Shown: one piece after another, positions 6,312 to 14,710 of the stretch
Layout of the letters: every line of letters starts with the position of its first letter
Numbering within the stretch: the first letter of the stretch is position 1
Virus record (IMG/VR): IMGVR_UViG_3300037193_001007
Coordinates: 1-40,588 of that record
From: a virus
DNA length: 40,588 bases
Reading direction: 5' to 3' (one strand)
The notes under the pieces: model-generated
The model's database searches: none
What the model saw: only the letters and a program-made list of their open reading frames with translations
What the model was told of the DNA's origin: nothing
Position numbers and translations under genes: made by a program

Positions 6312-6691
6312 CAGTCCTCCACGAACCGAACGGTCCTGATCCCCGCGTCCTCCGCCATACGCGCGGTCATGCTGGCGCCCCGGCTCTCGGCTCGAATGAA
6401 CGCCAGGCAGATATCAGCGCCAAGGGCAACCATCTCCCGATTGCGCCTGGGGCCTGCCGCCTTGCCGTACTTGTGCCAGTCGGCGGGGTGCGGCTCGGTC
6501 TTCACTCCGTTGGACCGTGCCCAGCCACTTGCGATTGAGTCGGCCCCCGAAGGGCAGGCGCCGTGCACAATGACGGGGTCGGTGCCCGGGGGACGGTCGC
6601 CGTACGCCGTCCACAGTGCGTTTCGGATCACGTCCACGCTCCACCAATTGCGGGAGCCTGTGACGAGGATTCGGTATTCGCGCGCGCTCAC
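6311..6691 (-). CDS. SLOG-family (DUF2493/YspA-like) nucleotide-binding protein
   Basis: 126 residues. Rossmann-like glycine motif VTGSRNW near residue 10, the second motif HGACPSGADSIASGWA (about 43-58), then PHPADWHKYGKAAGPRRNREM, which together are characteristic of the DUF2493/YAcAr branch of the SLOG superfamily. These bind nucleotides or nucleotide-derived ligands. Common in Streptomyces phages; role unproven but a link to nucleotide signalling is plausible. GTG start overlaps the preceding stop by 4 nt. Confidence 0.8.
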   Translation of the reverse strand: MSAREYRILVTGSRNWWSVDVIRNALWTAYGDRPPGTDPVIVHGACPSGADSIASGWARSNGVKTEPHPADWHKYGKAAGPRRNREMVALGADICLAFIRAESRGASMTARMAEDAGIRTVRFVED

Positions 6692-6924
6692 GCTGTCACC
6701 TCCGGGTCAATCAGGTTGGCTGCCCAATCCGCACCGTTCTCCCTGAAGTAGGAGTAGTCATCCTTGCATTCGGGCAACGAGGTGTGCCGAATCTTCTCCG
6801 CCAGCTCGTGTGCGAAGGCGTCTATCCGTTCGTCGGCCCATTGATGGTCCGCCTCATTGACGACGTAGCCAGCCCTATCGATGTATGCGAGCACAGCATG
6901 AAACAGGTCGTCTCTCGCGCTCAT
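6688..6924 (-). CDS. hypothetical protein of the MSARDDL family, 78 aa
   Basis: Begins MSARDDLFHAVLAYID, an N-terminus shared with the genes at 7453-7695 and 8150-8428. The rest (EADHQWADERIDAFAHELAE) is helical. Coupled by ATGA overlaps on both sides. Function unknown. Confidence 0.65.
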   Translation of the reverse strand: MSARDDLFHAVLAYIDRAGYVVNEADHQWADERIDAFAHELAEKIRHTSLPECKDDYSYFRENGADWAANLIDPEVTA

Positions 6925-7145
6925 CTCTCGTCCCCTCCGTGAGCCTTTATGTGCAGCCTGGCAAGCCGCAACGCCTCAGCGAAGCTGCCGCAACCGACTG
7001 GGGATGCCCACCCAATCGCGTGATTCTGCTTGTAGAACGCACAGCCCGGGTGCCCCATTCGCCAAACCGGGCCATCCTTGAAGACGCGCACGGGGCTTAT
7101 GGGGATGTCGTGAGGTACCAGCGGCAGGCGGTGAATGTCGCTCAT
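6921..7145 (-). CDS. hypothetical protein, 74 aa
   Basis: Starts MSDIHRLPLVPHDIPISPVR; contains two Cys (GHPGCAFYKQ, PVGCGSFAEA) and ends in a helix ALRLARLHIKAHGGDER. Coupled by 4-nt overlaps at both ends. Not recognised. Confidence 0.6.
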   Translation of the reverse strand: MSDIHRLPLVPHDIPISPVRVFKDGPVWRMGHPGCAFYKQNHAIGWASPVGCGSFAEALRLARLHIKAHGGDER

Positions 7146-7456
7146 CGGGCGTCGCCCCCTGTCAATTCGTGGTACATCCGCTGATACTCGTCGGCGCGCC
7201 CAATCCAGTACGCGAGGCGCTTTTCTGCGCGCTCTGCCCGCTCGCGCTCCATACGCGCTCGCTCCGCCGATTCGTCCAGCCTCTCAGCTAGATCGATTGC
7301 GTCGCCTTCGACCTTCCGCGCGTACGCTGCTGCCGCTTCTAGGCGCGGAGCGACCACGGCCATGACGGCGTCGGCGGCGTGCTCGGCAAGCCTCGCAAGC
7401 CCCGTGTTGTCCGCGATCGCCCGCGCGATAGCCTCGCACAGACCATCGGCGCTCAT
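7142..7456 (-). CDS. hypothetical coiled-coil protein, 104 aa
   Basis: Start ATG 7456 (ATGA overlap). Long amphipathic helices throughout (LAEHAADAVMAVVAPRLEAA, then LDESAERARMERERAERAEK), consistent with a coiled coil. Ends TGGDAR; the preceding gene also ends GGDAR, so the gene junctions are duplicated. Confidence 0.65.
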   Translation of the reverse strand: MSADGLCEAIARAIADNTGLARLAEHAADAVMAVVAPRLEAAAAYARKVEGDAIDLAERLDESAERARMERERAERAEKRLAYWIGRADEYQRMYHELTGGDAR

Positions 7457-7695
7457 CGGGCGTCGCCCCCTTCGGCCATGCGGCGTATCGCCGAACCAAC
7501 GGTCCGAACGTAGGTGGCACACTCCCGCTGCGAGTAGTGGCGCGGAGATTTCGCTTTGAGGCTCTCTGCAATCGTGTCTGCCGCGTCAGCCGCTTCGCGC
7601 AGAACCTCGGCGCGGTAGGCGTCAAGCAATTCAGCGACACGACGCGCCGGGGTAAGTGCCCCAGCCGCGTAGGCCAGATCGTCTCGCGCGCTCAT
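7453..7695 (-). CDS. hypothetical protein of the MSARDDL family, 80 aa
   Basis: Begins MSARDDLAYAAG and contains LLDAYRAEVLREAADAAD, nearly identical to a segment of the gene at 8150-8428. The two are therefore paralogues, and both align in the same order of helices. The conserved N-terminus also matches the 6688-6924 gene. Unknown function. Confidence 0.7.
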   Translation of the reverse strand: MSARDDLAYAAGALTPARRVAELLDAYRAEVLREAADAADTIAESLKAKSPRHYSQRECATYVRTVGSAIRRMAEGGDAR

Positions 7696-8153
7696 GATTC
7701 CTCCATCAAGTGCTGCACTCTCTCGACGACTTCCGGGTACGTGTACTTCACGGGCGGGTGCGGCTTTCGCAGGTCGCGCACATCGCTGAACGTGTGCGCC
7801 GTCACCCTGACGTTCTTCCGGGCCTTTTCGTACGCCGCCCGAGCTTCCCTGCGCTGCTTGGCGACGGACCCAGCGATCATCTCTTCGCAGCGCTCAGACT
7901 CCGCGCGGGGCAACGGCCCGAGTTTGCCGTTCGTGAAGTACCGATACCAGCGGTCGCGCTCGCCCGTCTCGTCGGGCTCGGTGTACTGGTGACACTCTTC
8001 CGCTTGCCGCAGGCGCAGCTCCGCAATGGTGTCCTTGACGGCCTTCGTGTGCGCCGCTTCGAGCTGCTTCACCGTGCGAATCTTCCCGCCGGTTTCGGTG
8101 CGCACGGTGACCTCTCGGCCGCCAATCCGCAGGAATGTCTCGCGGGCGCTCAC
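7692..8153 (-). CDS. hypothetical protein, 153 aa
   Basis: GTG 8153, overlapping the upstream stop (GTGA). N-terminus MSARETFLRIGGREVTVRTE suggests beta strands. A helical, charged middle (AAHTKAVKDTIAELRLRQAE) follows, and the C-terminus is basic and helical. Not recognised. Confidence 0.65.
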   Translation of the reverse strand: MSARETFLRIGGREVTVRTETGGKIRTVKQLEAAHTKAVKDTIAELRLRQAEECHQYTEPDETGERDRWYRYFTNGKLGPLPRAESERCEEMIAGSVAKQRREARAAYEKARKNVRVTAHTFSDVRDLRKPHPPVKYTYPEVVERVQHLMEES

Positions 8154-8428
8154 TGCTCCCCACCCCATTCGGCCGTGCGGCGCAACTCTCCGGCCACTGT
8201 TTGGACAGCGTCCCGGACGTCGCGCGATGACCACTCCTCCGGCCATATGCCGACGTCGTCAACATCGCGGAACTCCAGTGCAAGCCTGTCTGCCACGTCA
8301 GCCGCTTCGCGCAGAACCTCGGCGCGGTAGGCGTCCAGAAGACTGTTAACGTTCTCCTCTTCACCGCGCTCCCAGTAATTGCGGTGCCAGGGCATCATTG
8401 ATTCGAAAAGATCGTCTCTCGCGCTCAT
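8150..8428 (-). CDS. hypothetical protein of the MSARDDL family, 92 aa
   Basis: Begins MSARDDLFESMMPWHRNYWE and has LLDAYRAEVLREAADVADRL, the block shared with 7453-7695. Paralogue separated by a single gene. ATGA overlaps on both sides. Unknown function. Confidence 0.7.
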   Translation of the reverse strand: MSARDDLFESMMPWHRNYWERGEEENVNSLLDAYRAEVLREAADVADRLALEFRDVDDVGIWPEEWSSRDVRDAVQTVAGELRRTAEWGGEQ

Positions 8429-8589
8429 CGGGTTGTCTCCTCCAGCTTGGAGCGGAGCGCGTCAGCCTCCGTCTCCGGCAGGTACACAACGCTGATCGCC
8501 TCGCCGTCGCGCGAGGTTTCGAATTCGGTCTTGCCGTCGGTGGTGGGCGTGACGCGCACGCTCAGGCTGTCGCCAAGGTGGTAGGTCAT
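8425..8589 (-). CDS. hypothetical protein, 54 aa
   Basis: ATG 8589 with ribosome site CAGGAGAGCGGCC. Beta-rich (LSVRVTPTTDGKTEFETSRD) with a C-terminal helix (ETEADALRSKLEE). First gene of a coupled chain; a 29-bp element (8618-8646) lies 28 bp upstream and would be its promoter. Confidence 0.65.
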   Translation of the reverse strand: MTYHLGDSLSVRVTPTTDGKTEFETSRDGEAISVVYLPETEADALRSKLEETTR

Positions 8590-8617
8590 GGCCGCTCTCC
8601 TGTCGGTCGTAGGTCTC

Positions 8618-8646
8618 CTCACCCGGGCTCTAGGGAGTCGATTGCC
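8618..8646 (-). promoter_or_regulatory. 29-bp dispersed element, copy 6
   Basis: Minus-strand GGCAATCGACTCCCTAGA, four variable bases, then GGGTGAG. It lies between a terminator and the start of the 8589 operon. Six copies share this orientation relative to transcription and the same 29-bp length, which supports a promoter with two conserved boxes (CAATCGACTC and GGGTGA). Confidence 0.75.
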
Positions 8647-8664
8647 TGGCGCCCTGCGGACATG

Positions 8665-8698
8665 GAAAAACCCCCCGGAGCCAGGCTCCGAGGGGTTC
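8665..8698 (-). terminator. rho-independent terminator
   Basis: Minus strand ACCCCTCGGAGCC pairs with GGCTCCGGGGGGT and is followed by TTTTTCC. It lies directly after the sigma-like gene and before the 29-bp element that starts the next operon. Confidence 0.85.
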
Positions 8699-8716
8699 TG
8701 TGTACGCGCCAGCGCC

Positions 8717-9652
8717 CTACTTGCGCCCGCCATGCGCGAGGCACAGCGCGGCTGCGATCTCCAGCGCGTCAGCCAGGGGAGCATCCCACGCCCGTACGGC
8801 CGCCACCCAGCGCTTCGCGAAATTCTTCATGCCCTTGGTGCGTGCGGGGCGGAGGTTGCAGACCGGAATCCCCAGGAACGCGGCCATCCCCGCGTTGTCG
8901 CACCCATCGCCGTGTCCGAAATTCGCAGCTCCTCGGATGCCGAACGAATGCTCTATGACCTTCCGTTGCCCCTCGCCCAGGCTGTCGAGGACTGAGTGCA
9001 CAAGAGTGTGCTTCGCACGCCTGTCCTCGGAGTTCAGGTCATCGGCCGTTGTCAGGTCGTCGGGTACCAGCTCGGAGAGGGCCTGCACGAAGCGAACAGC
9101 GCCACCCGGGCTGGTCGCACGTGTCGTCTGCGGAGGTACGTCCAGCGACTGAGTACCCTGCCACGCGAGCCGCGCAGCGTTCGCCCTGTCAGCGCTCAGC
9201 CGCTTGCCCGTAGGCGGGGCTGTCTGCGCCAGCTTCTCCGCCGCGTACACGTCGCCGTTGGTAAGTTCCAGCATGGCGCCAAATATCTTCATCGCGTCGG
9301 CATCAGCACCCGCCGCGCCGTTCCGCTCGCTGCGCACAGCGTCCATCAGCGTGCCATCGACCGTCGTGTAGATGAACGCAAAGAACGAGTCAACGGTCTC
9401 GCCCTTGAAGCGCGGGAGCGCCTCCCACACGGCGATACGGCCGGTTTGGGTGAACTCCTCTACGAACTCGGCGAAGCGATCCCCCTTGCCATACGACGAC
9501 GTTCCACCCTCACTGTGCCCGCACATGCGCCGCGCCGCGCGCTCCGCGAGCTTGGTGACCCGCGTCTCGGTGGCTGCGATGACGGCCGCCGTAGCGTCAA
9601 GGTCGTTGGCCTGCGCGGCGGTGATCTGGTCGAAGGTCAGTGTGTCGGTCAC
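8717..9652 (-). CDS. RNA polymerase sigma-factor-like protein
   Basis: 311 residues from GTG 9652 (ribosome site AGGGGAGAGG). A region 2-like segment runs through GRIAVWEALPRFKGETVDSF then FAFIYTTVDGTLMDAVRSE (about 90-130), resembling the core-binding/-10 helices of sigma70 proteins. Near the C-terminus LDSLGEGQRKVIEHSFGIRG and AGMAAFLGIPVCNLRPARTK form a region 4-like helix-turn-helix. The middle is unusually long. It would redirect host RNA polymerase to phage promoters. The gene has both a palindrome-linked promoter and a 29-bp element upstream, so host-driven onset followed by autoactivation is possible. Family assignment by eye. Confidence 0.75.
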   Translation of the reverse strand: MTDTLTFDQITAAQANDLDATAAVIAATETRVTKLAERAARRMCGHSEGGTSSYGKGDRFAEFVEEFTQTGRIAVWEALPRFKGETVDSFFAFIYTTVDGTLMDAVRSERNGAAGADADAMKIFGAMLELTNGDVYAAEKLAQTAPPTGKRLSADRANAARLAWQGTQSLDVPPQTTRATSPGGAVRFVQALSELVPDDLTTADDLNSEDRRAKHTLVHSVLDSLGEGQRKVIEHSFGIRGAANFGHGDGCDNAGMAAFLGIPVCNLRPARTKGMKNFAKRWVAAVRAWDAPLADALEIAAALCLAHGGRK

Positions 9653-9678
9653 GGTGTGCCTCTCCCCTGTCGGATGCT

Positions 9679-9707
9679 CTCACCCGAGAGTGAGAGAGTC
9701 GATTGCC
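9679..9707 (-). promoter_or_regulatory. 29-bp dispersed element, copy 5 (divergent)
   Basis: Minus-strand GGCAATCGACTCTCTCACT, then GGGTGAG. It keeps both conserved boxes but differs from the others in the centre, where CTAGA is replaced by CTCAC. It lies 26 bp before the sigma-like gene. Confidence 0.7.
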
Positions 9708-9867
9708 CGCTGAGTCCCCACCCCGCGCGGCGGTTTGTGGAGGCCCCGTGAAGGGCTGTGCCAAGTATGTGCCCTCCCTGGCCAGTTAGATGCCTGTCGG
9801 ACCGTCAGAGTGGGGCTTGTTGCCGAGACGTTACGCAAGCTCATCCCAGGGTAGGAGCTGAAAGCGC
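9708..9867. other. intergenic leader between two candidate promoters
   Basis: No credible gene is seen. A minus-strand frame across it (9680-9898) has no ribosome site and ends inside the 29-bp element, so it is treated as non-coding. Confidence 0.5.
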
Positions 9868-9933
9868 ATACTCCGGGAGTTGTGAAGATCAGTACCAAGC
9901 AGTACGGAGCACCTGCTAAATTTAGCAGGTGCT
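9868..9933 (-). promoter_or_regulatory. palindrome-linked promoter, copy 2
   Basis: Perfect 26-bp palindrome at 9908-9933, then 10 bp, TGGTAC (9897-9892), 18 bp, GAGTAT (9873-9868) on the minus strand. The hexamers are weaker than in the other two copies but the spacing is identical. It would transcribe towards the sigma-like gene. Confidence 0.55.
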
Positions 9934-9949
9934 CCGCGTGTGTAGCTGC

Positions 9950-10468
9950 TCACTCTGAGGCGCCTCGCCTCCGCGCGAAATGCCCAGGCAGCCAGTTGTC
10001 CAGCGACCGGCCACCCTTAGACCTGTTGCAGGGGGCGCACGCCGGTACCAGGTTCCACAGCGCATGCGCGCCTCCCAGGCACAGCGGGTGTTCGTGGTCT
10101 GCGTGCTCCCACGGTGCCCCGCAGTACACGCAGGCGTACGCGCCAATGTCATCCCAGTACGCGAAGAGATCGGCTTGCGTGAAGGGCTGCGCCTGCGCAC
10201 CCGCCAATCGGGCCCGACGACGCGCCACGTACGCACGTGACTGCGCCGCGTGCACTTCCGGATTTTCAGCCCTCCACTTCGCCGTGGCGCGCGCTTGATG
10301 CCCGGGGTCCGACGCTTGCTTGCGCGCGTACGCCGCCCGACCGGCCGCCCTGCTACGCTCCCCTCCCTGTTTGCTGGCTCGGTACTGCCGCATGTACTCG
10401 CGCTGACAGCCCGTGCACTTACCGTTCCGATTCGCTGGCTCGCCACATATGGCGCAACCCTTCGTCAT
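9950..10468 (-). CDS. HNH endonuclease with N-terminal zinc finger
   Basis: 172 residues. The N-terminal knuckle has CAIC at 5-8 and CTGC at 18-21. A basic linker (RAAGRAAYARKQ, VARRRARLAG) is followed by the HNH core: CVYCGAPWEHADHEHPLC, then HALWNLVPACAPCNRSKGGR. ATG 10468 overlaps the polymerase stop by one base (TAATG). Such enzymes occur as free-standing nicking or homing nucleases and this one follows the polymerase gene directly; DNA-processing and homing roles cannot be told apart here. Confidence 0.85.
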   Translation of the reverse strand: MTKGCAICGEPANRNGKCTGCQREYMRQYRASKQGGERSRAAGRAAYARKQASDPGHQARATAKWRAENPEVHAAQSRAYVARRRARLAGAQAQPFTQADLFAYWDDIGAYACVYCGAPWEHADHEHPLCLGGAHALWNLVPACAPCNRSKGGRSLDNWLPGHFARRRGASE

Positions 10469-12318
10469 TAGTAGTCAGCCCCAAGCAGCGAACCCCACGA
10501 ACGTCCGCCTATTTCTGCTTCTGCCTCAATCGGGACCCCAGACAGCTCCCAATTCATGCACTTTTCTATCTCCCGGGCTATCTCCTCCGCTGACTCTTTC
10601 GGCGCGCTGGCCAAGATTTCGTCGTGTACGGGCAGCCTCAGGTACGGCAGTAGCCCGGCGTCGTCCATGTTGATCAGGGACTGCCCGAGGACATCACGCG
10701 CCGTTGACTGAGTCGCGAAGTTGGTCACGGCGTACAGCCTGTCTCTGTCAAGTGGGAGCCGTCTGCCTGTGATACTCAAGTGCACCATGCCGGTTGCCCG
10801 CGCTTCCCTCTGCCATTGCCGAGCAGCACGACGAAGCTCCGGGTACGCACGATGGTACTTAGCCTGCGCCTCTTGCACTTGCTCTAGCGGGGCCCCAGTC
10901 TGGCGAGCGATAGTTGCCGCCCCCCCGCCGTAGATTGTGCCGTACCCAACTCCCTTACATATCTGCCTCTGTCCCTTCGTGAACTTCGGACCGTACACAA
11001 GTTCAGCCGTGAAGTCGTTCAGGTCACGGCCCTCACGAATTGCTGTCTTCATACGCCTCACTCCTGCCAGGGCCGCAATGACACGCATCTCAACGGATGC
11101 GAAGTCACAGGAGATCATGACGTGCCCCTCATCAGCGAGGAGCGCACGCCGGATCATCCATTCGCCCTTGGGCAGAGTCTGAAGCGCCGGGCGCGTGATG
11201 GACATGCGGCCCGTGCGTGCCTGGAGCGTGTTGATGCTGGGGTGTACGCGGCCGTTCCTGTCGGCCGTCGCTAGAAACGTCTCAGCGTACGCTGAGCGCC
11301 ACTTGCCCGCGCGCTTCGACTTGATGACCGCTTCCGCCAGCGGGTTGGGCGGGCGAAGCCCCAGCCGCTCGCCGGTTTGGAAATCCAAATCTGCGAAGCG
11401 ATGCAGCACCGCCTTACCGACCGACAGCTCTCCGCCGTCTGTGCGCTCCGTCCACGCCTCGCCCATACCCAGGAACGCCTCGCGCAACTGCGCGGGGGCA
11501 TTGACGTTCGTAACGCCGTAGCTTTGGCCGATCATGGCGTGCTTGTCCGCTTGGAAGAGCAGCTCTCGGGAGAGCTCCTCTGTGTATTCCCGGTCAAGCA
11601 CCATGCCCGTGAACTGCATGTGCGCGCAAATGCGGCTGATCTCGTGTTCGTAATCAACCAGCGCCTGCCTCATCGAAACGCGCTCAAGCTCAGCGAGGAG
11701 CACGGGCCGGAGCCGAGAGGTCAGGATGACATCCAACGCGGCGTACTCGGTGTACACGGGGTGAAACAGATCGATCCCAGCCCACCCCGTCGCCTTCGTA
11801 AGGCCCAGCGACCGGAACACGGCCGTGAGATCTTCCTGTGTGTCCGGCGCTGACGGATCGATGAAAACGGCGCTGAGTTCTTTCAGCTTCGCGCCAGTGC
11901 CACCCTCGTACTTCGCCCGAGGATCGCGCAACTTAGCCAGCACCATGGTGTCTAGTGCCTTACGGCACAGCATGTCGAGATCAAGGCTCAGATACGAGGC
12001 CAGCGCCGGGGCGTCGAAATTCCCCCAGTTGTGGCCTGTGAGCGCTGGCAGGCTTTCCAGGGCATCGCGGGCAGCCGCGCGGAAGGGTGTCCCGAGTTCC
12101 GTAGGAATAACCCAGGCATCTGTCTCCGTTCCGAACTGGACAAGACGGATGTACTCCGGGTCACCGGAGAGGATATCGAGCCCTTTGCCCTCGGTGTCCA
12201 CGGCCACGGGCTCCCGCTGTCGCCGCACCCACGCCAGGAACGGCGCGAGTTCATCGGGCCGCTCCGGCATCCACCCTTGCCACGGTCGCCCGCCAAGCGA
12301 CCCTCTGAACTCGCGCAC
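10468..12318 (-). CDS. polA: family A DNA polymerase (Pol I type)
   Basis: 616 residues; replicates phage DNA. The 3'-5' exonuclease has AVDTEGKG (Asp41, Glu43), GHNWGNFDAPA (Asp102) and YAALDVI (Asp196). Polymerase motifs: A, ISCDFASVEMR (Asp405); B, QICKGVGYGTIYGG (Lys455, Tyr459, Tyr463); C, PVHDEIL (Asp566, Glu567). No 5'-3' exonuclease domain. Tyr459 occupies the position of E. coli Phe762, as in T7 polymerase. Start is GTG, two bases after the primase-helicase stop codon. Transcribed with that gene. Confidence 0.96.
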   Translation of the reverse strand: MREFRGSLGGRPWQGWMPERPDELAPFLAWVRRQREPVAVDTEGKGLDILSGDPEYIRLVQFGTETDAWVIPTELGTPFRAAARDALESLPALTGHNWGNFDAPALASYLSLDLDMLCRKALDTMVLAKLRDPRAKYEGGTGAKLKELSAVFIDPSAPDTQEDLTAVFRSLGLTKATGWAGIDLFHPVYTEYAALDVILTSRLRPVLLAELERVSMRQALVDYEHEISRICAHMQFTGMVLDREYTEELSRELLFQADKHAMIGQSYGVTNVNAPAQLREAFLGMGEAWTERTDGGELSVGKAVLHRFADLDFQTGERLGLRPPNPLAEAVIKSKRAGKWRSAYAETFLATADRNGRVHPSINTLQARTGRMSITRPALQTLPKGEWMIRRALLADEGHVMISCDFASVEMRVIAALAGVRRMKTAIREGRDLNDFTAELVYGPKFTKGQRQICKGVGYGTIYGGGAATIARQTGAPLEQVQEAQAKYHRAYPELRRAARQWQREARATGMVHLSITGRRLPLDRDRLYAVTNFATQSTARDVLGQSLINMDDAGLLPYLRLPVHDEILASAPKESAEEIAREIEKCMNWELSGVPIEAEAEIGGRSWGSLLGADY

Positions 12319-12319
12319 T

Positions 12320-14710
12320 TCAGCCCTCCGTCCTGTCGAATATCCCGGGACCCGCAGGGGCGTTGTCCATCTCGCTGCACAGCGCGATGCCCCGATAGCA
12401 CCATTTGCCCCGAGCGTTTCGCGTCTCCTCTACGCCCTGTTGCATGAGAGCGCGCTTCACGGTTGACGGGGCGTACTTCCCGCTGCGATCGCCGTTCTCA
12501 TCCCGCCATTCCTTCAGCGCGCGGTTGAAATCGGCGCGGATAGTCTCGCGGCCTTCGGCGTACTCGAAAACCTCTCCGACAAGCTGCCGGATAGGGTCGA
12601 CCTCCGCCTTATGCCACTCGACAGCAGCGAGCACCGCCTGAGGCGCCTGCAAGCCGTTCGCGTAGTAATCCATCGCGCCGCGCACGACCCACGCGGCTAC
12701 GCCTTCGGCCTCTGGCCCCTGCACGGTCGGCTCCAATTCGGGATCCTCCCGCCCAGCGAAGGACTGACCAAAGAGCAACGCCTGCGTACGTGCCCACAGC
12801 GCTTCGCCGCCCGTGTTGAATTGGGGCAAGTTGTTCGTGGCCAGCACCACGTTGAAGCGCGGCGTGTAGGTAAACGGCATGCTGTAAAGCCGCCGCGCAT
12901 CTACGCTGTCCCCGCCGGACCATGCCTTCAACAACGCCGTCTTGATCGGCGCGTCGGGTGTCCCTTCCTGAAAGAACACGAGCCGCGCGGAGAACAACTG
13001 CGCCTGAAGCTGCTCGGGGTTCGAGCCGTCGCGGATGTTCTCAATCGGCGCCATGAACTTATCCGCTACCAACTCCGTGCCGAAAGCAGCTTTCAAGGTG
13101 CGGATAGTGGCTCCCTTCCCGTTGCGGCCGTGTGACCCGTACCACACACCGAGCTTGTGATCCCGCGTCTCGCCGCTGATGCCCATTCCGAGGAAACGCT
13201 GGTAATACGCCTGAAGCTCGGGTTCCCCCGGGAAGATTTCGTCTAGGAACTGGTCCCAGCGGGGCGAACGAGCCGAAGGCACGTAATCCACGTTCGCCAC
13301 GTGCGTGATCCGGTCGGCAGGGTCGTGCGGTCGCAGCGAGCCGTCGCGCAAATCCACCGTGCCATTCTGGAAATTCAGCAGATGGCGGTGCGGCTCGATG
13401 TCGTCCGGCTCTACCTGAACCTCGGGCAGTCGGCCGAGTTCCTCCACGATGTAGCGGCGATGCTGGCTGTTGAGAAGTACAGATTGCGCCTCGTCGGACC
13501 CTTCCCGCTGAGCCAGCGCGTTGGCCGTGTCGGTCAGCGCCGCGTACGCCGCCTCATTGTCGGCCCCTGCCCGCCACCGACGACCGTCCCACGTGTACCA
13601 GCCAACGCCCCTGACGTTCATGAGCACATCGCCAGCGACGCGACGCACCAACGAGGCGTAGTTGACGTGAGGGACGAGCTTGGTGTCCGAGTCGCGCGTC
13701 AGCGACGGCCGGAGCTGTCCTTTCCACTCGACGTCGTCAATCTCAGCGGGCGCCACATCAGCGGCGCTGGCGCTCAGGGGCATTGCAGCCTCCACAGCTT
13801 CGTGTAGTACCTCCGCGAATGCCGTGCGCAAGCTCGCGAACCAATCGCTGAGATCCCCGACCCCGTCCGGTAGAGCCAGCGCGCAGACCTCCACGCCATG
13901 CGCCGCGAGGCCCTGCGCCAGGCGCTGGTTGAACGCCTGCCCGGCGCTGTCGTTGTCGCCAGCGACGACCACGCGCTGACCGCGCAGGCCCTCGGCCAGT
14001 TCCGCAATCAGTTCCGGCGAAGCAGCGAGAGCGGCACCCCGCACGGCGACTGCGTCAAAGCCCGCGCCAACGGCCGTGAGGGCGTCTCCGGGTCCCTCGC
14101 ACACGAGAGTGGCCCCCGAGTGCCCGCCAGCGCGGAAGACGCCGTAAGACGCCCACCTGTGGCCTTCCGGGTTGGTCAGCGACAGCCAGCGTCCCGGGCA
14201 TTCCCCGCTGATGTCCCTGCCCTGGGCTCCGCGCGTGACTCCGTCAAACCCGTTGAGCGGCACGACGACTCGCGGGAACCGCGCGAAGCTGCGTGCCACG
14301 AACTCCGGGTGCTCATCGGAGGGAGCCCAGTAGCGGAGCCCCAGCGAGGCGGCCGTGTTGGTGTCAATGCCGAATCGGTCCTCCACGTATGAGCCGTCGC
14401 CAACCGGCAGCGAGTCGAGCCACACGCGGAGCCCAGCGACGTGCGCCGTGCCAACGGCAGCCGGTCGTTCCTTGGGCACAGTCACGGCGTCGCCGGTCAC
14501 GTCGAAGAGATTCCGCCATTCCAACCCTGCGGAGCGCACCACGTCCTCTGTCTTGCACCCTGCCCGGCAGTGGAGCCGTGCCTGCGCGTTGTCTCCGATC
14601 CAGAGGCGCAGCGAGGGGCGGGAATCGGTGTGGGCCGGACAGCGCATGAGGTAGCCGTCGGCGGTTTCGCTGACGTCCTCAAATCGGGTGAGAAGCTCGT
14701 CGATAGTCAT
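12320..14710 (-). CDS. primase-helicase fusion (zinc finger, Toprim, SF3 helicase)
   Basis: 796 residues. N-terminal CHC2-type zinc finger (Cys24, His27, Cys48, Cys52). Toprim motifs CEGPGDALTAVGAG (Glu205) and VVVAGDNDSAG (Asp252, Asp254) mark the primase. A D5_N-like region precedes an SF3 helicase with Walker A GSHGRNGKGAT (about 525-535), a Walker B-like strand SARLVFFQEG and sensor LATNNLPQF. It would unwind DNA and make primers for the adjacent polymerase. The start overlaps the preceding HNH stop (ATGA). Confidence 0.95.
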   Translation of the reverse strand: MTIDELLTRFEDVSETADGYLMRCPAHTDSRPSLRLWIGDNAQARLHCRAGCKTEDVVRSAGLEWRNLFDVTGDAVTVPKERPAAVGTAHVAGLRVWLDSLPVGDGSYVEDRFGIDTNTAASLGLRYWAPSDEHPEFVARSFARFPRVVVPLNGFDGVTRGAQGRDISGECPGRWLSLTNPEGHRWASYGVFRAGGHSGATLVCEGPGDALTAVGAGFDAVAVRGAALAASPELIAELAEGLRGQRVVVAGDNDSAGQAFNQRLAQGLAAHGVEVCALALPDGVGDLSDWFASLRTAFAEVLHEAVEAAMPLSASAADVAPAEIDDVEWKGQLRPSLTRDSDTKLVPHVNYASLVRRVAGDVLMNVRGVGWYTWDGRRWRAGADNEAAYAALTDTANALAQREGSDEAQSVLLNSQHRRYIVEELGRLPEVQVEPDDIEPHRHLLNFQNGTVDLRDGSLRPHDPADRITHVANVDYVPSARSPRWDQFLDEIFPGEPELQAYYQRFLGMGISGETRDHKLGVWYGSHGRNGKGATIRTLKAAFGTELVADKFMAPIENIRDGSNPEQLQAQLFSARLVFFQEGTPDAPIKTALLKAWSGGDSVDARRLYSMPFTYTPRFNVVLATNNLPQFNTGGEALWARTQALLFGQSFAGREDPELEPTVQGPEAEGVAAWVVRGAMDYYANGLQAPQAVLAAVEWHKAEVDPIRQLVGEVFEYAEGRETIRADFNRALKEWRDENGDRSGKYAPSTVKRALMQQGVEETRNARGKWCYRGIALCSEMDNAPAGPGIFDRTEG

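Noticed and set aside
9680-9898. Minus-strand 72-aa frame before the sigma-like gene
   Set aside because: Its last codons are the 29-bp regulatory element, it lacks a ribosome site, and its composition is not protein-like.
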